Assembly (NCBI GenBank): GCA_946480705.1
Contig: CAMLLF010000205.1
Coordinates: 1-7,070 of the forward strand
Length of the DNA stretch: 7,070 bases
DNA from: an uncultured Lysobacteraceae bacterium
Lineage (GTDB): Bacteria > Pseudomonadota > Gammaproteobacteria > Xanthomonadales > Rhodanobacteraceae
Direction: 5' to 3'
In this document: positions 6,185 to 7,070 of the stretch, piece by piece
Layout: each line of letters begins with the position of its first letter
Position numbering within the stretch: position 1 is the first letter of the stretch
The notes under the pieces: generated by a model
Seen by the model: only the letters and a program-made list of their open reading frames with translations
The model's database searches: none
Told to the model about the DNA's origin: nothing
Translations under genes and position numbers: made by a program

Positions 6185-6197
6185 AGTTTGAACCCTG

Positions 6198-7070
6198 CTA
6201 TTCGTCCACATTGCTCGCATCGTTGCCACGATCGCCCGACGGCCCAGCACGAAACTCGCGAGGCTGGCCAGGATAATCGGCGCCCATGTCCCGGTAGCTT
6301 GAACCGCCGGTGTTGTCGTTGCTTTTCTTCTCGAGATTCAACCCATCCCAGCGGTGCGCCTCCTCGTGAATCCTGTATTGAGGATCGCCGTAGTAGCCGT
6401 CCGGCTCCATCTGCCAGAACCCGAACATGAAGTTGCAGGTGCCGATCACGCATTTCGGGCCGTTCATTCCTATCTCGATCGCGGTATTGACCAGCACGAC
6501 GCCCGCGGTGTGCAAGGCAAACTCGAAACTTTTGTCGAAGTTGGTTTGCGTCGGAGCACTATCGGCATTGGTGGCGGCATCGCTACCGGAAGAGGCGATA
6601 CAGGAAGCAATGCTTGGGTCGCACCCATTCTGCGCCAGTGCATTGGGACCGGTGGCTTGAGAACCACTCACACCGCCGAGCGCGGACGCGGCTTCCTTGG
6701 CCCGCGTCTGTGCCTGATTGTAAAGTTCTTGCTTTTTGCGCGACTGTTCCTGGCGTTTCCTTTCCTGTTCTGCGAGCCTCTCGCGACGCTGCTCCCAGCG
6801 GCGTTCCTGTTCGGCGATTCGCGCCTGCCTGTCGGCTTCGCGCCGCAAGCGGTTGCCTTGAACCGAGTTTGGGTTGAGTGGGCTGATGCCCCACGCACCG
6901 TCGTTGTCCCAGGCGTCGGCCTCTTCCACCATCTCGTTGAACCATTCCGTGACATCGGCTGCGCGACGCTCGTCGAACTCCTGCTTTTCGATATCGTTGC
7001 CGAAACCTTCAGCCCGAACAATAGCCGAATCCGGTCGGATCCGAGTAGCGCAGCGGGTTGTTGGAAACGT
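6198..7070 (-). CDS. Rhs-family polymorphic toxin, C-terminal part with HEEAH tail (5' end outside window, one frameshift)
   Basis: From the right edge the minus strand reads VSNNPLRYSDPTGFGYC, the end of an Rhs core, then meets a stop. Removing one T from the TT at 7018-7017 joins it to RAEGFGNDIEKQEF, then TEWFNEMVEE and the rest of the tail, open to TAG at 6198. Counting from the ATG at 6932 (244 residues), residues 28-80 are an Arg/Glu/Gln-rich helix, probably a coiled coil; 85-130 is a Gly/Ser/Ala linker with two cysteines; 135-175 is a mixed hydrophobic region with CVIGTC. DPQYRIHEEAHRWDG (184-198) contains HEEAH (189-193), an HExxH zinc-binding motif. The tail may therefore be a zinc metallopeptidase effector, or the HExxH may be fortuitous. 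No immunity gene is evident downstream within 300 bases. The Rhs identity is firm; the activity is inference. Confidence 0.75.
   Translation of the reverse strand, partial: TFPTTRCATRIRPDSAIVRAEGFGNDIEKQEFDERRAADVTEWFNEMVEEADAWDNDGAWGISPLNPNSVQGNRLRREADRQARIAEQERRWEQRRERLAEQERKRQEQSRKKQELYNQAQTRAKEAASALGGVSGSQATGPNALAQNGCDPSIASCIASSGSDAATNADSAPTQTNFDKSFEFALHTAGVVLVNTAIEIGMNGPKCVIGTCNFMFGFWQMEPDGYYGDPQYRIHEEAHRWDGLNLEKKSNDNTGGSSYRDMGADYPGQPREFRAGPSGDRGNDASNVDE

Noticed and set aside
5592..6191. Plus-strand open frame of 199 codons across the peptide region
   Set aside because: Arginine-rich antisense shadow of the precursors; no ribosome site or recognisable domain, and it runs through the hairpin at 6159-6184.

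Overview
The window looks like high-GC chromosomal DNA from a gammaproteobacterium, most likely of the Xanthomonadales/Lysobacterales type. I infer this from the S4-domain pseudouridine synthase relative, which resembles the xanthomonad form as I remember it, from the MBG/TIG surface-protein remnant and from codon use. No rRNA or tRNA gene fixes the taxonomy.

Layout. Two Rhs (polymorphic toxin) genes enter from the two ends and point at each other. Each shows only the end of its Rhs core plus a variable C-terminal tail (2-1222 on +, 6198-7070 on -). The left tail has a Cys-rich stretch and a glycine-rich hydrophobic stretch. The right tail has a long charged helix and an HEEAH zinc-protease-like motif. 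After the left Rhs gene come a clean rho-independent terminator and an intact poly(3-hydroxybutyrate) depolymerase-family esterase (1592-2698). Facing the esterase on the minus strand is a decayed surface-protein remnant (MBG, then IPT/TIG, then a DUF11-like domain; 2842 to about 3858). Directly upstream of that is a frameshifted S4/pseudouridine-synthase family gene (3886-4607).

The most interesting part is 4667-5907 on the minus strand. Read from right to left, it appears to be a small operon for ribosomally made, post-translationally modified peptides. It holds two paralogous precursor peptides (A1 and A2), a PqqD-like/M50-like maturation or export protein, and an unrecognised small protein. 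Corrected for indels, A1 and A2 share the leader motif EFCL(T/S)ELEERLE, a Gly-rich processing zone and a CCECx4C core. A2 is interrupted: its start and leader lie on the plus strand (5690-5770) and its core on the minus strand (5623-5534). Flipping the 142 bases between two 6-base inverted repeats (TCCAGG at 5619-5624, CCTGGA at 5767-5772) restores one in-frame 55-residue precursor.

A caution covers everything from about 3600 rightwards. Many genes there need one-base corrections to read through, several of them next to homopolymers. That fits either a decaying island or a consensus built from error-prone reads. The left 2.7 kb shows no such damage. All calls are by eye; no database search was possible.
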